This document shows, one piece after another, positions 37,585-47,598 of a stretch of 64,000 nt of DNA. The notes beneath the pieces were generated by a model. It was not told where the DNA came from. It was given only the letters and a program-made list of their open reading frames with translations, and did not search any database. The number at the start of each line of letters is the position of its first letter. Positions within the stretch are counted from its first letter, which is position 1. Position numbers and translations under genes: made by a program. Location: the NCBI GenBank assembly GCA_021464415.1, contig CM038467.1:66655159-66719158 (forward strand). The letters run 5' to 3'. This DNA comes from Lonicera japonica (taxonomy: Eukaryota; Streptophyta; Magnoliopsida; Dipsacales; Caprifoliaceae).

Positions 37585-38368
37585 TGGGGTTCTAGGGGTA
37601 AATTATGTAATTTTCCAAACCTGAGGGTACTTTGGTGTAATTATGAGAGATATGGGGTTATAGGGGCAAATTATGTAATTTTCCCAAACCTGAGGGTACT
37701 TTGGTGTAATTATGAGAGATATGGGGTTATAGGGGCAAATTATGTAATTTTCTAAAACCTGAGGGTACTTTGGTGTAATTATGAGAGATATGGGGTTATA
37801 GGGGTAAATTATGTAATTTTCCAAACCTGAGGGTACTTTGGTGTAATTATGAGAGATATGGGGTTATAGGGGTAAATTATGTAATTTTCCAAAACCTGAG
37901 GGTACTTTGGTGTAATTATGAGAGTTATAGGGCTATAAGGGGTAAAATATGTAATTTTCCAAACCTGAGGGTACTTTGGTGTAATTATGAGGGTTATGGG
38001 GTTATAGGGGTAGATTATGTAATTTTCCAAAACCTGAGGGTACTTTGGTGTAATTATGAGAGTTATAGGGCTATAAGGGGTAAAATATGTAATTTTCCAA
38101 ATCTGAGGGTACTTTGGTGTAATTATGAGAGATATGGGGTTATAAGGGGGTAAATTATGTAATTTTCCAAACCTGAGGGTACTTTGGTGTAATTATGAGA
38201 GATATGGGGTTATAGGAGTAAATTATGTAATTTTCCAAACCTGAGGGTACTTTGGTGTAATTATGAGAGTTATGTGGGTTATAGGGGTAAATTATGTAAT
38301 TTTCCAAAACTGAGGGTACTTTGGTGTAATTATGAGAGTTATAGGGTTATAGGGGTAGATTATGTTTT
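37585..38368. repeat. Minisatellite, ~69-bp unit, about 11 copies
   Basis: The marker GGGTACTTTGGTGTAATTA recurs at 37625, 37694, 37763, 37831, 37900, 37969, 38038, 38107, 38177, 38245 and 38314. Spacing is 68-70 bp. Units also share ATTATGTAATTTTCCAAA. Copies are very similar, so the array was amplified recently or is homogenised. It lies inside intron 1 (38525-37564) of antisense gene B. Open frames seen across it are by-products of the repeat. Confidence 0.92.
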
Positions 38369-38908
38369 TTTTGTTCTAAAAAGCTAAAGAGGTATCACAG
38401 GTAAAAGTATGTGTTCGCTAATCGGGCGTTATTCCTAGGCAGACATGCACACTAACATTATTGAAAATGAAATACAGGAAACAACAAGAAACAGAATAGA
38501 TAAATACATAAAAAAGAAGACATACCAGAGATCGACGGTGAATCTCGTGAGAGACAGGCTCCATCAAGAGCCATGGGACATCCGGGACTGGAGCAGCTCG
38601 GATAGCATCTCGATAGACCACCGCCCGACCGCGGTCTATCCCATCCTCATCGTACCAATTCAAGTCCGCCCAGTCGTCATGATGAGGGCTGCAGCGGAGA
38701 ACGCCCTGAGCATCAGTGAAGGTGACCTCCTCCTGGTCACCCTCCAGTCTGTCGGGATGAGTAGGGTCCATCGGTATAGGTAGAATATGTGAAGAGACCG
38801 GAAAAGTCGAAAACACGGCAGAGCTTCCGCGCTAGAAAGAAGAGAGAAAGAGAACTAGAGAGAGAAAGAGAAGGGAGAGAATGAGGTGGAATGAGCTCAG
38901 CAGGAGGC

Positions 38909-38991
38909 TTGTATAGTGGGTCAGTTTGTCGCACGACAAATGGCCACATTGTCGCGCGACAAAAAGCTCCCCACCGAAGTGTCGCGCGACA
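38909..38991 (-). promoter_or_regulatory. Antisense promoter B with shared palindromes
   Basis: On the minus strand, palindromes at 38980-38991 and 38950-38961 (perfect) and 38927-38938 (one-base variant TGTCGTGCGACA) are followed about 11 bp later by CACTATACAAG, a TATA-like box. A CT-rich presumed 5' UTR (about 38905-38780) leads to the ATG of gene B at 38771. Confidence 0.65.
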
Positions 38992-39944
38992 ATCTCCCAT
39001 CTCCCCTGATTTTTTTGACCTCTTTCTCATTTTTATCTCCTGCAGGAGGACTTCCAAGGAGCAGTTTTTGAAAAAATTGCTAAAACCGCACACCCATGAT
39101 AAAGATTTCAAAGAGAAAACTTCCAAATCATCTCTCCGAAAAATGCGAGAACAGAATGCCGCGATTAAAAGTAGTCTCTGATCTCACAGAAGGACCGAGA
39201 CCATCAAATAAGAAAAAGCAGAACAGCGAGATAAGACGGGAATAGAAAAAATTGAAAGAGTAGAAAAGATGAGAAACCCACATGAGCGCCCAAAGCAAGC
39301 GAGAGAAACAGACATGTAGAGTGACAGGGAGAGCCACACCAAAAGTGATAGCTAGGCCAAAAAACGGCTCAGGGCTTCGTTTTAGGGTGAGTAAGGCTCC
39401 TGATCACGACAAAGGGATGAAAAGACTCCTGGTCAAAAACAGAGAGGGCCAGGAAAAGTCTTTCCCAAAAGAGGGAGAAATAAGGGCATCGAAAAACAGA
39501 AAACGATGTTGGGCCCACCAAAAAGAGAAACTGAGAAAAGAACAAAGATCAGAGATTGGACTTTTAGACAAATTTTCTTTTCAGCACGATACAGAAGAGA
39601 TGGTTTGGAAAATCCTCGAATCATCACGCTGCGGAAAGCAAAAGAAAATCGAAGACTGCCTTCTGAGAAAAGTACCCTCACTCGAGGAAAACATGAGAAC
39701 AAAATTCAAGAAAGATACAGGAAAGCGGACATTCGGATAAGATTTGACCTCGAGGAGCTCTTTTCACCCTCACCAAAGTTTCTCTCTCTCTCACACTCTA
39801 GCAGTCTAAAGAGAAACAAATTAAAATTCTACAAAATCACAAACACAAGCCCTCTTTAGAGGCAAAATCACAAGCCCTCTCCAGAGGCAAGAGTTACTCA
39901 TGAAAGTCCTCCCAGAGGCATTTTTCCTTCTTCTTTCAGGTCTA
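38992..39944. other. Element region between antisense promoter B and the 45-bp array
   Basis: This stretch is purine-rich on the plus strand. A 152-codon open frame (39282-39740) is highly charged and matches no family that I recognise, so I do not call it a gene. Near 39850-39930 degenerate GCCCTC...AGAGGCA motifs begin and grade into the tandem array. Confidence 0.4.
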
Positions 39945-40420
39945 GAAGCCCTCCCAGAGAGGCACAACGGTAGTCCTCCCACCTGAGGCGAAGCCCTCCC
40001 AGAGAGTCACAACGGTAGTCCCCCCACCTGAGGCGAAGCCCTCCCAGAGAGGCACAACGGTAGTCCCCCCACCTGAGGTGAAGCCCTCCCAGAGAGGCAC
40101 AACGGTAGTCCTCCCACCTGAGGCGAAGCCCTCCCAGAAAGGCACAGCGGTAGTCCTCCCACCTGAGGGTAAGCCCTCCCAGAGAGGCACAGCGGTAGTC
40201 CTCCTACCTGAGGCGAAGCCCTCCCAGAGAGGCACAGCGGTAGTCCTCCCACCTGAGGCGAAGCCCTCCCAGAGAGGCACAAACGGTAGTCCTCCCACCT
40301 GAGGCGAAGCCCTCCCAGAGAGCCACAACGGTAGTCCTCCCACCTGAGGCGAAGCCCTCCCAGAGAGGCACAACGGTAGTCCTCCCATCTGAGGCGCAAT
40401 GGTAGTCCTCCCATCTGAGG
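39945..40420. repeat. Minisatellite, 45-bp unit, about 10 copies
   Basis: The unit starts GAAGCCCTCCCAGAGAGGCA and continues with a CGGTAGTCCTCCCACCTGAGGC block. Starts fall at 39945, 39990, 40035, 40080 and so on every 45 bp, with partial units after about 40385. Because 45 is a multiple of three, several frames stay open across it on both strands, but these are not evidence of coding. Related single motifs continue to about 40515. Confidence 0.92.
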
Positions 40421-40610
40421 CAAGTGGAACAAGTCAAAGCCCTCGAGAGAGGCAATGAGGTAACAAAAGCCCTCTCCGGAGGCAAAACCAAACACGAAGC
40501 CCTCTCCGGAGGCACTCACAAGCACTTTTTGCATAAACACATCTTTAGAGTTCATGCGGGAGCCATGGATCATGGTCTCTTCCAGTCGCCTCAATTCCTT
40601 GCAAGCAAGG

Positions 40611-40629
40611 AGCTTGAGTCGAGAGGGTC
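40611..40629 (+). other. Polypurine tract before the 3' LTR
   Basis: GAGCTTGAGTCGAGAGGGTC directly precedes the LTR start, and its GAGAGGG core is the expected primer for plus-strand DNA synthesis. Confidence 0.5.
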
Positions 40630-41736
40630 TGTAGACACCCCGATCTGTGACCCCGCAAGAACCCTAACGACCTACGAGACTACTATTTTTGGAGTCCAGG
40701 ACACACCCGAGCACCCGAAACTACCCCGGGGGGGTTTTGTTGCGTGACAAACCTATTTTTATGAAGGATTGTCGCACGACATATCACATTGTCGCGCGAC
40801 AATCATTGGAATGTCGCGTGACAATCCCACTATGTCGCGCGACAATCCCTCTCTGTACCCGACCAACCACTTTCTGACACATCACAGTGTCAGGACCCAT
40901 CACTTCAGCCGTTTGTCGCACGACATACAGGAATGTCGCGCGACAAACAGATATGTCGCGCGACACTTGCCCTTTTTGGGGAAATGTCGCGCGACAATCT
41001 TCCCCGGGCAGTATAAATAGGCCAACACCCCCAAGGGTTTAGGGGGGAACTTGAAGCTGGAAAATCTGGAGCTTTAGTCTGATTTTATCAAGCATTTTAT
41101 ATTATCATCTTATCTCTGAAGAATTATCGAATCTATTCCCGACACTCGACGTGTCCCGTCTCTGGAATCGAATTCTCGGAAATATCTGAAGAAGGAGAAG
41201 ATTGTTATCGCCGGATACTCTTTCAAAATAAACGGTTTTGTCATGTGTATTTACATCTTTTAATAAATAAAACATCGGATCTCGGAACACAAAGGTTTTC
41301 ATCCCTTTCCCGTTTTCCCCCAGAAATTAGGGTTTTCATTTGAAAAGTAGTAGGCTGTCAGTAAAAGCATCAAAGTTTTTCAACATAGAATAAACATATA
41401 AGACCACTAGAGGCCGAAAGGGCGGAATGGGTGCTTAACACCTTCCCAAACCGTAATATAGTTTCCGAACCCTATAGAATCCTGGTTTCGCAGACAAAAC
41501 GTGTAAAGAAAGGCTTATCTTTAGCCTTTCCCCTTACATAACCCTTTTTGTCCGTTTTCTCGTAAAACGTACTGGCGACTCTGAACGAACCCCTTTGCAT
41601 CTAGAATAGACGTAAGGACACCCGATATGAATCATCAAACAACTCCAAGCAAATGGAGCGACGGAATCTCTTCCGACGCTTTAGACGCCCAACGAACGGG
41701 GAAGAGACCCGGGGGTCGCATTTGTGGATTCTCACA
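40630..41736 (+). repeat. 3' LTR of the Tat element, internally deleted
   Basis: The 1,107-bp LTR matches the 5' LTR except for about 15-20 base changes by eye, one fewer 21-bp palindrome unit, and a 450-bp deletion. The deletion joins the equivalents of 23106 and 23557 at about 41213 and uses the 3-bp microhomology GGA. The TATA box is at about 41011-41020. It ends CTCACA before the GATAG duplication. Confidence 0.93.
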
Positions 41737-41838
41737 GATAGATATTTTTTATATATTTTTTTTGTTTAGTGCTAGTCAAGTCCCTTAAGTCAAAATCCTA
41801 ACTACGTCATTGGCATAGCAATTTATATAGATACTAAG

Positions 41839-42411
41839 GCCTCGTTTGATTCGGGTATTAAAAAGTGGGATGTGATTGTTAATACCATTTTTTTTATAAT
41901 ACCTTGTTTGATTCGCATAAATGTGCTGGGATTACTAATACCGGTACTAACTTAATACCACTCTTTGTGGTATAATTTAAACCAGGGGGGAGGTGGTATT
42001 GTTTATTCAAGATTAAGAAAAATGAACTATATATTTTCAAAAATGCCATTACTACTATAATATTTTCAAAAATGCCACTACTACTACTACTACTACTACT
42101 ACTATATTATTATTATTTTTTTTTTTTAAAAAAAAAATTTATTTTTTTTAAAATTTATTTTTTTAAAAAAACAAAATTAAATTTTTTTTCCCCTTTTTAA
42201 TTTTTTTTTTATTTTGTTAGTCCAAAATATAATCACGTATATGAGTTACAGAATCAAACTGGTATTAACATCAGTATGAGATATCCCAGTATTAATACTG
42301 CATGAATCAAACAGAGTATTGGTATTAAATTAATACTAGGATTAATAGTCCAGTACTATTAATACTGGTATTATTAATCCCACTTACCCTAATACTTGAA
42401 TCAAAGGAGGC
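41839..42411. mobile_element. MITE-like element with GGCCTC ends
   Basis: The ends GGCCTCGTTTGATTCGGG and (reverse) GGCCTCCTTTGATTCAAG are inverted repeats. Inside are a CTA microsatellite, long A/T runs and repeated GGTATTAATA motifs. The flanking bases do not give a clean duplication. Confidence 0.5.
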
Positions 42412-43764
42412 CGACCTGTATAAAACGATTGACTAGTTTTACTAACAAAATATGTCAAAAAATGGGTCTTGAGGAAGCCCAAAAATTATAATCACAATTT
42501 GGGTCCGCTCAACTTTTAGGCCCAAAAATTCAATCAAGCTCAACTGAGTAGCCAACTTGAAGTCCAACTCAAAAGAATAAGATTGGGCTTTTGGCGGACT
42601 AGATTGATGAATGCTAAGGAGACCTTTGTTAGCCGAAATAGCCATGATGGTCGTGCTTGTGTCAATAGTTCGCGAGATGGTCGTGCTTGCACGGAAAGTG
42701 GATAAGAAGTTAAGAACAATGACACCCGTAAAATACTAACCTGATCCACCTTGGATGCCCATCGATCACCGGTTAATTAGCATAGTACTGCTTGTTCATC
42801 CTTATTGTCTTTGAGCTTTGCATATATGTACATGCATACTAATTAAATGTTCAGGTCATAATTTAATTTACTATCGTCTGCTGCAATTCGTGTTGAAAAT
42901 TCCATACGCATTTGTAAATTGCATATACGTACACGCGTACTTGGATGCTCTTACTACTTTTCTTTCCTCTTTTTCTTTCTTTTTATTATGTTATAGATGG
43001 CAGTAGCACAAGCGCTAGCTGCAGTGTCCGAGTGTTCTTCAATGTTCGAAAAAAATGAAACATAAGTTACAATCTGGAAAGTATCAATCAAAACCCACCA
43101 ACTGCAGTTAAATCACCAGATAACCCATAAATAATGTTCTTTGTAGTACGCACTGACTGAAATATAGGGCGACAACAATTTTGTCATTCGTATTTGTAGT
43201 ACGCAGTACAAGAAAAGGGGCCTTTTGTGATGGACGGAGAACAGTCACAAAGTCAAAAACCATCACAAAAACATATATGTGACGGCTTTGCAACAGCTTT
43301 TAATTTGGTGCATTATATACATGGTTGATACCAGGCCTTATTGCGGCAATTGGGCCGCCTTATAAATTTTGTATGCCTCTTTTGAATAGCACAAAAGATA
43401 AATTTTTGCTTGTTTAGCTTGTACATTAATAGTTGTCACCAATTGCTGCTAATTCATCTTACGAGTTGGTAGTGACTTGGACTGTTAAGAGAGTTTCAGC
43501 GAGTGTATAGTTATCAATCTCGCGTCTTGACAAAATATTGCAAAACTAATTTGTTGAATTTCATATATATAAAGATGTTATTAATACACACGCACATATA
43601 TATATATATATATATTCACACCAAGACATGGAGATACATAGATTCTCCTTACTATGGAACATATCAGAACAATTAATCAATAGTTCCTTTCAAACATTTA
43701 TCGCATTTAACTAACTATTAGGTATCAGACCATTCATTCAATCAAATCAGAAATTTTCATTTGG
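42412..43764. other. 3' flank of the potassium transporter gene
   Basis: No gene is seen. Near 43205 CAGTACAAGAAAAGGGGCC resembles a worn CACTA-element end, followed by GTGATGG/CCATCAC inverted motifs, but no partner end was found. A TATA microsatellite lies near 43600. Confidence 0.35.
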
Positions 43765-46700
43765 TTATATCTCGTAGGTCATTCCAACCCTGAGAAGCCG
43801 AGTTTGAGGAATTTCCATGGCTTTCTCTCCTTGCCTGAAGTTTTTCCTCAAGAAGCTATAGGCATAGTTGACGATGAACCTCTTGAATAATGATGAGTTT
43901 TGTTTCGCCACAACTTCAGCTTCTCCCAGTAGATAAACCACACCATTTTCCTTTGCTTTCTGCACAAACTGCATCTCTTCTTCAGCCGATCCCTGGATTG
44001 TTGTCCCTGCTGCTATGATCGAGTTTGAAGACTTGGCCCCGTTGAATGATTGTATGGACCTTCTTGATGAAACACGCGATGATGATGATGATGATATCTT
44101 TTGCTGCTGCTGCAGTGACTCCTCTACGTGAACCACCGCAGATGAACTTGGTCTTGATCGTCCTCCAGTTGCATTCTTGTTGTGATCATCTTTCTGATCT
44201 TGTACTAATAGTGTGGAAGTCTGGATGTTAACTACTGCCTCCTGCTGCTCATCATGGTCGTTATTGGCTTCAAGAATGAAGTGTTCGTGCCTGATGAACT
44301 CCTTCAAGTATTCGACCAGCTGCAGCTCAAACTCCTTGGATTCCTCTATTTTATCCATGTATCCGTATCTAACCACACACCGATACATTCGGTACTCCCT
44401 CGGCTCAACCTGCCTGAACAGAAACCTCTCCTCCAATGCCACTCTGCTGATGGGGATGGACTTTATCGACACCAGAACTATAACTGAATGGACGGATGGT
44501 ATGTTGGTTACGAAGTGAGGAAATATGGGGGGAATGCCTTGTACCAGCTCAGAATATAAAAGCCCCATGCCCGGTACTCTATTTACCCCCGGGTTTGTAG
44601 CCAAATCCTTCACGTATTCACTGGAAACCTTGTTATTGAGCTCAAACATGTATCTTTGTTTGTGAACAAAATGCCATATCCCCATTACTGTCATTAAGAC
44701 AAGCGAAAATGCAAGCGGAAGAAAGCCTCCTTGTTTGAATTTGTAGAGTACGGATGATAGATACAAGGCCTCTATAGCACCAAACACCACGAAAAATGAC
44801 GCAATCCACCATATGCTTGTTTTCCATATCACAAGCATTATAAGAGTGACCATACACGTTGTGATCACCATTACAGCAACGACAGCAATTCCTGATGCAA
44901 CAAGAAAAACAAAATTGTTTAGAAAAATGCCAGGCTTAGCTTGATTGATTTATATTTGATTATGAGCTTGGTTTATTGATTACCATAAGCATTGCCGATC
45001 TTCTCAGTGGTCTTAAAGCCTAAAGTGACAATAACGCAAGCAACCATAAGCATATAGTTGATCTCGGGGATGTAAACCTGACCCTCGTACTTGGCCGAAG
45101 TATGAACAACCTTAACCCGTGGGAAGCAGCCTAGGCTTAAAGACTGAGTAATAATCGCGAAGGCTCCAGATATCATAGCTTGGCTGGCTATGATGGCGGC
45201 AGCAACAGCAACCACAAATGTCGGCCAGTAAATAGGATCTGCGTCAATCCATGCTCGCGTAAGACGTTAATTAACATTTGTTTATATAATTTGAACTCTT
45301 TTTCTTTCATTTAGTAAATCATATATAACGCAATTAAAAGTGCTTGCCTGGAATCGAGTCGTAGAATGTTTTCGACACATGGTCAGGGAATTTCCTGAGA
45401 TATGCAGCCTGTCCGCTATACGCAGTTATCAGCGCAGGCATCACAACTCCAGAGAAACTAATCTGCGATTAATTAACTAATAATTAAGCTGTGGCTCTTC
45501 TTCACTAATTATAATATACGCGAACTAATAGATTCATTTGCTACTTAATTTCATATGTAATCTCTTGAATCAGCCAACTCATTAAGTTTTCAACTTCTCA
45601 CAAAAATCAATTGGTTCTGCTATTATATTCCGTCTTGTTATCAGACTAGCGTTAGTAGCACTACTACTTACTTGAACTGCTAGTACGTTGAAGTGACCCA
45701 AATCAGCAAACATGGCTTCGGTCCCTGTCTCAATTAAGCACCACATACGCCCATATGATTATATAGTAAGAAATTAACTTAGAAAGAAACTAATAATATC
45801 GGTCTCATGATCTATCGAGAAAAGTACCATACCTGTGACGCAAAGTACAACTCCGCCAAGTGAGATCCATCCTTTCTTCCCATTTCGCTTGAAGAAGTGT
45901 ATGATGTAGGCTGGGTTAAAAGCACGCAATACGCCCACTTCGTACTTGAATAAGTTGTAGAGACCGATGCCACTAATGAACAAAAACCACAGGACAATGA
46001 CTGGTGCGAATGAGTATCCCACCTTATCAGTCCCAAATCGCTGAACGCAGAAGAGAATCACCAGTATTGCAATTGAAACTCCCACAACAGTATCTGAACA
46101 GAAAAAAAATATGCATTGCATAGTGAATATATGTACATAAACATGTGTGTGTGTGGTGTATATATATACAACCTGGCTCTAAAAAGAACGATCCTTACTT
46201 TAAGAAAAAGAAGTACCATCAATCTCAAGGGGTAAACGGAGGTTTCATAAAACTTGGTGGGGATGATCATTATATTGAATAGATCATCTCCACAAAACAT
46301 CATCAAAATTTTCAAGACGAAAGTTGGTGAAATGAAAAATGTGACATAGATGTTCATTTTTGTCGATCCATTGAAATTTGACATGATCATATAATTAAAT
46401 TCCAAATTGAGTTTTTCGTGAAATTTAGTGGAGATGATCTACTCATTATAAAGATCTTCTCTGCCAAGTTCCAAGAAATAATTATCCGTCTACTCCTCGA
46501 AATGGACTTTCCTCCTTTCCTTAAAGTGATGACCGTTTTCTTTAAAGTCAGCCCTGTATATATACACATGTATGTTGAAAAGAAAACAAAAGGGAATGAC
46601 TAAGTAATTACATTGCTAGCTAGTACCTTTGCTAAGGGATTGGATGCCACTGACTGCAGATAAAACAGAGATGCAAGGAGTGAGAATGCCATCGCCGATG

Positions 46701-47598
46701 ACCATGGAGGTACCAAGGATGGTGAGCAAGAAAAGCATGAGTTGTGCGATGAAGCTGTGCTCAAGCTTGTGTTTGATCTTGTGAGCGCGTTTCAGCTGTG
46801 TGGAGGGGGTACTATCCACCAGGCTATAATTAGACAACTCCCTATCCTCAGGTTGCTCATTCGGTATTAAGCTCACCTTTGCATACCGACATATCAGCGA
46901 ATACAGCGCAAACGTTCCACCATCGCCATTGTCGTTTGCTCTCAAAACAATGAAAACGTACTTGAGGAGTGGGAGGAGGAGAATGGAATAGATAATGAGG
47001 GAGAGGACGCCGATAACATCCTCAGTGTCCTTTATCCCATCCGGGAAGGTGCTCGAGTACACGTATAGAGGAGAAGTCCCTATGTCCCCGTATATCACCC
47101 CTAAGCTCTGAAACGCTAAACTCAACGTCCTCTTCCAGTTCTCCTGTATGTACATACATATACGTACGATTTATACATACACATATGTATGCCATCATAT
47201 CAATTAGTCCTCATTAATTGACTAACGTACGCAGTTACATACGTAGCTGATGAAATGTAAAGGGAAAACAAAACGAAGAAATGTTAATACAAAGCGATGA
47301 GAATTGAAAGCCGACGTACCTGAGAATTAGTGTGGTGGGTAGGAGGGACAGAAACTCTTCCGGCCTCCAAGCTCAGGGAGTCAATGCGTCGAAGTTTTGC
47401 CCATGACACTTTTCTGTCTTTCATGTTATGAGTACTGCTATTAAATTTGTCGTTGTGGTCGTTGTTGTTATTGTCATCGGCCGCAGAGGATTCTGTCTTT
47501 CCAATGACGACCTCCGCTGCCATAACTTCAAATTTTTGTTGTTCCAAATTAACTAAAAATGATGAAGATGGTTTCTTAGTTCCAAGATGTTGCTTCAT
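43765..47598 (-). CDS. HAK5: HAK5-type high-affinity potassium transporter (KUP/HAK/KT)
   Basis: The product takes up K+ with protons across the plasma membrane, typically in roots under low K+. Seven exons on the minus strand are 47598-47320, 47143-46627, 46093-45833, 45724-45672, 45462-45348, 45238-44984 and 44891-43765. They total 2,607 bp (868 residues) with no stop. Visible features: [18 protein letters not shown] in the N-terminal tail, [14 protein letters not shown] in the first membrane segment, KANDNG-type [38 protein letters not shown], the [20 protein letters not shown] block, and the family C-terminus VGMTYEI. About 12 membrane segments are followed by a long cytosolic tail with Ser- and Gln-rich stretches. 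Motifs match clade I (HAK5) best. Intron 5 (45347-45239) uses a GC donor (CCAG|GCAAGC), while the others are GT-AG. The ATG at 47598 is the first in frame. A second Met at 47523 is possible. Confidence 0.94.
46174..46555. mobile_element. Fold-back MITE in HAK5 intron 2
   Basis: Ends resembling GGCTCTAAAAAGAACG and (reverse) GGGCTGACTTTAAAGAA flank internal inverted blocks (AAACTTGGTGGGGATGATC / GATCATCTCC...). Both sides abut TATATATA runs, so the duplication is ambiguous. The GGTGGRGATGWTC blocks recur at 47880-48300 and in the element at 51389. Confidence 0.5.

Larger units (their letters stand above)
33626..38771 (-). pseudogene. Antisense gene B: plant mobile domain (MAIN-like) protein, five exons, disrupted
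   Basis: Exons on the minus strand, with GT-AG introns, are 38771-38526, 37563-36896, 36811-36638, 36554-34083 (interrupted by the solo LTR 34366-35725) and 33994-33626. Without the nested LTR and one duplication copy, exon 4 is 1,107 bp, a multiple of three. The intact gene would encode about 854 residues. Exon 2 carries the PMD core (FHWSWGEMTMTPLDLFALTG near 37390-37330, then LRDF...DWGGFILAVLYDAM). Exon 4 ends in a Pro/Glu-rich low-complexity region, and exon 5 in a Ser/Arg stretch and KRARVD, a possible nuclear signal. Damage: TGA 37516-37518, a one-base shift in a C6 run near 37300-37305, TGA 37088-37090, TAG 33923-33925, and the LTR. PMD proteins (MAIN/MAIL1) act in the nucleus in silencing and genome stability. 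The element-borne role is unknown. Confidence 0.8.
22500..41736 (+). mobile_element. Tat-type Ty3/gypsy LTR retrotransposon carrying two antisense genes
   Basis: The 19,237-bp element is bounded by the perfect duplication GATAG (22495-22499, 41737-41741). The order is 5' LTR, primer site, gag, G-patch-like linker, protease, RT, RNase H, second RNase H of archaeal type, integrase, two antisense genes, 45-bp minisatellite, polypurine tract and 3' LTR. A second RNase H after the first is the known mark of the Tat clade. Antisense ORFs between pol and the 3' LTR are also known in that clade. It cannot be active as it stands. Its reading frames contain several in-frame stops and single-base shifts, the 3' LTR has lost 450 bp, and another LTR is nested inside. 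The LTRs otherwise differ by only a few percent by eye, so the insertion is fairly recent. Confidence 0.93.

Noticed and set aside
37603..38030. Minus-strand frames through the 69-bp array as extra PMD gene exons
   Set aside because: The peptides are simple repeats, and the array falls cleanly inside an intron bounded by good splice sites.
39282..39740. 152-codon plus-strand frame inside the retroelement
   Set aside because: Highly charged with no recognisable domain, and the region is purine-rich, which favours stop-free frames. I could not support it as a gene.
39942..40594. Long repetitive open frames on both strands
   Set aside because: They follow from the 45-bp unit being a multiple of three. 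No start context, no domain and all frames are affected alike.
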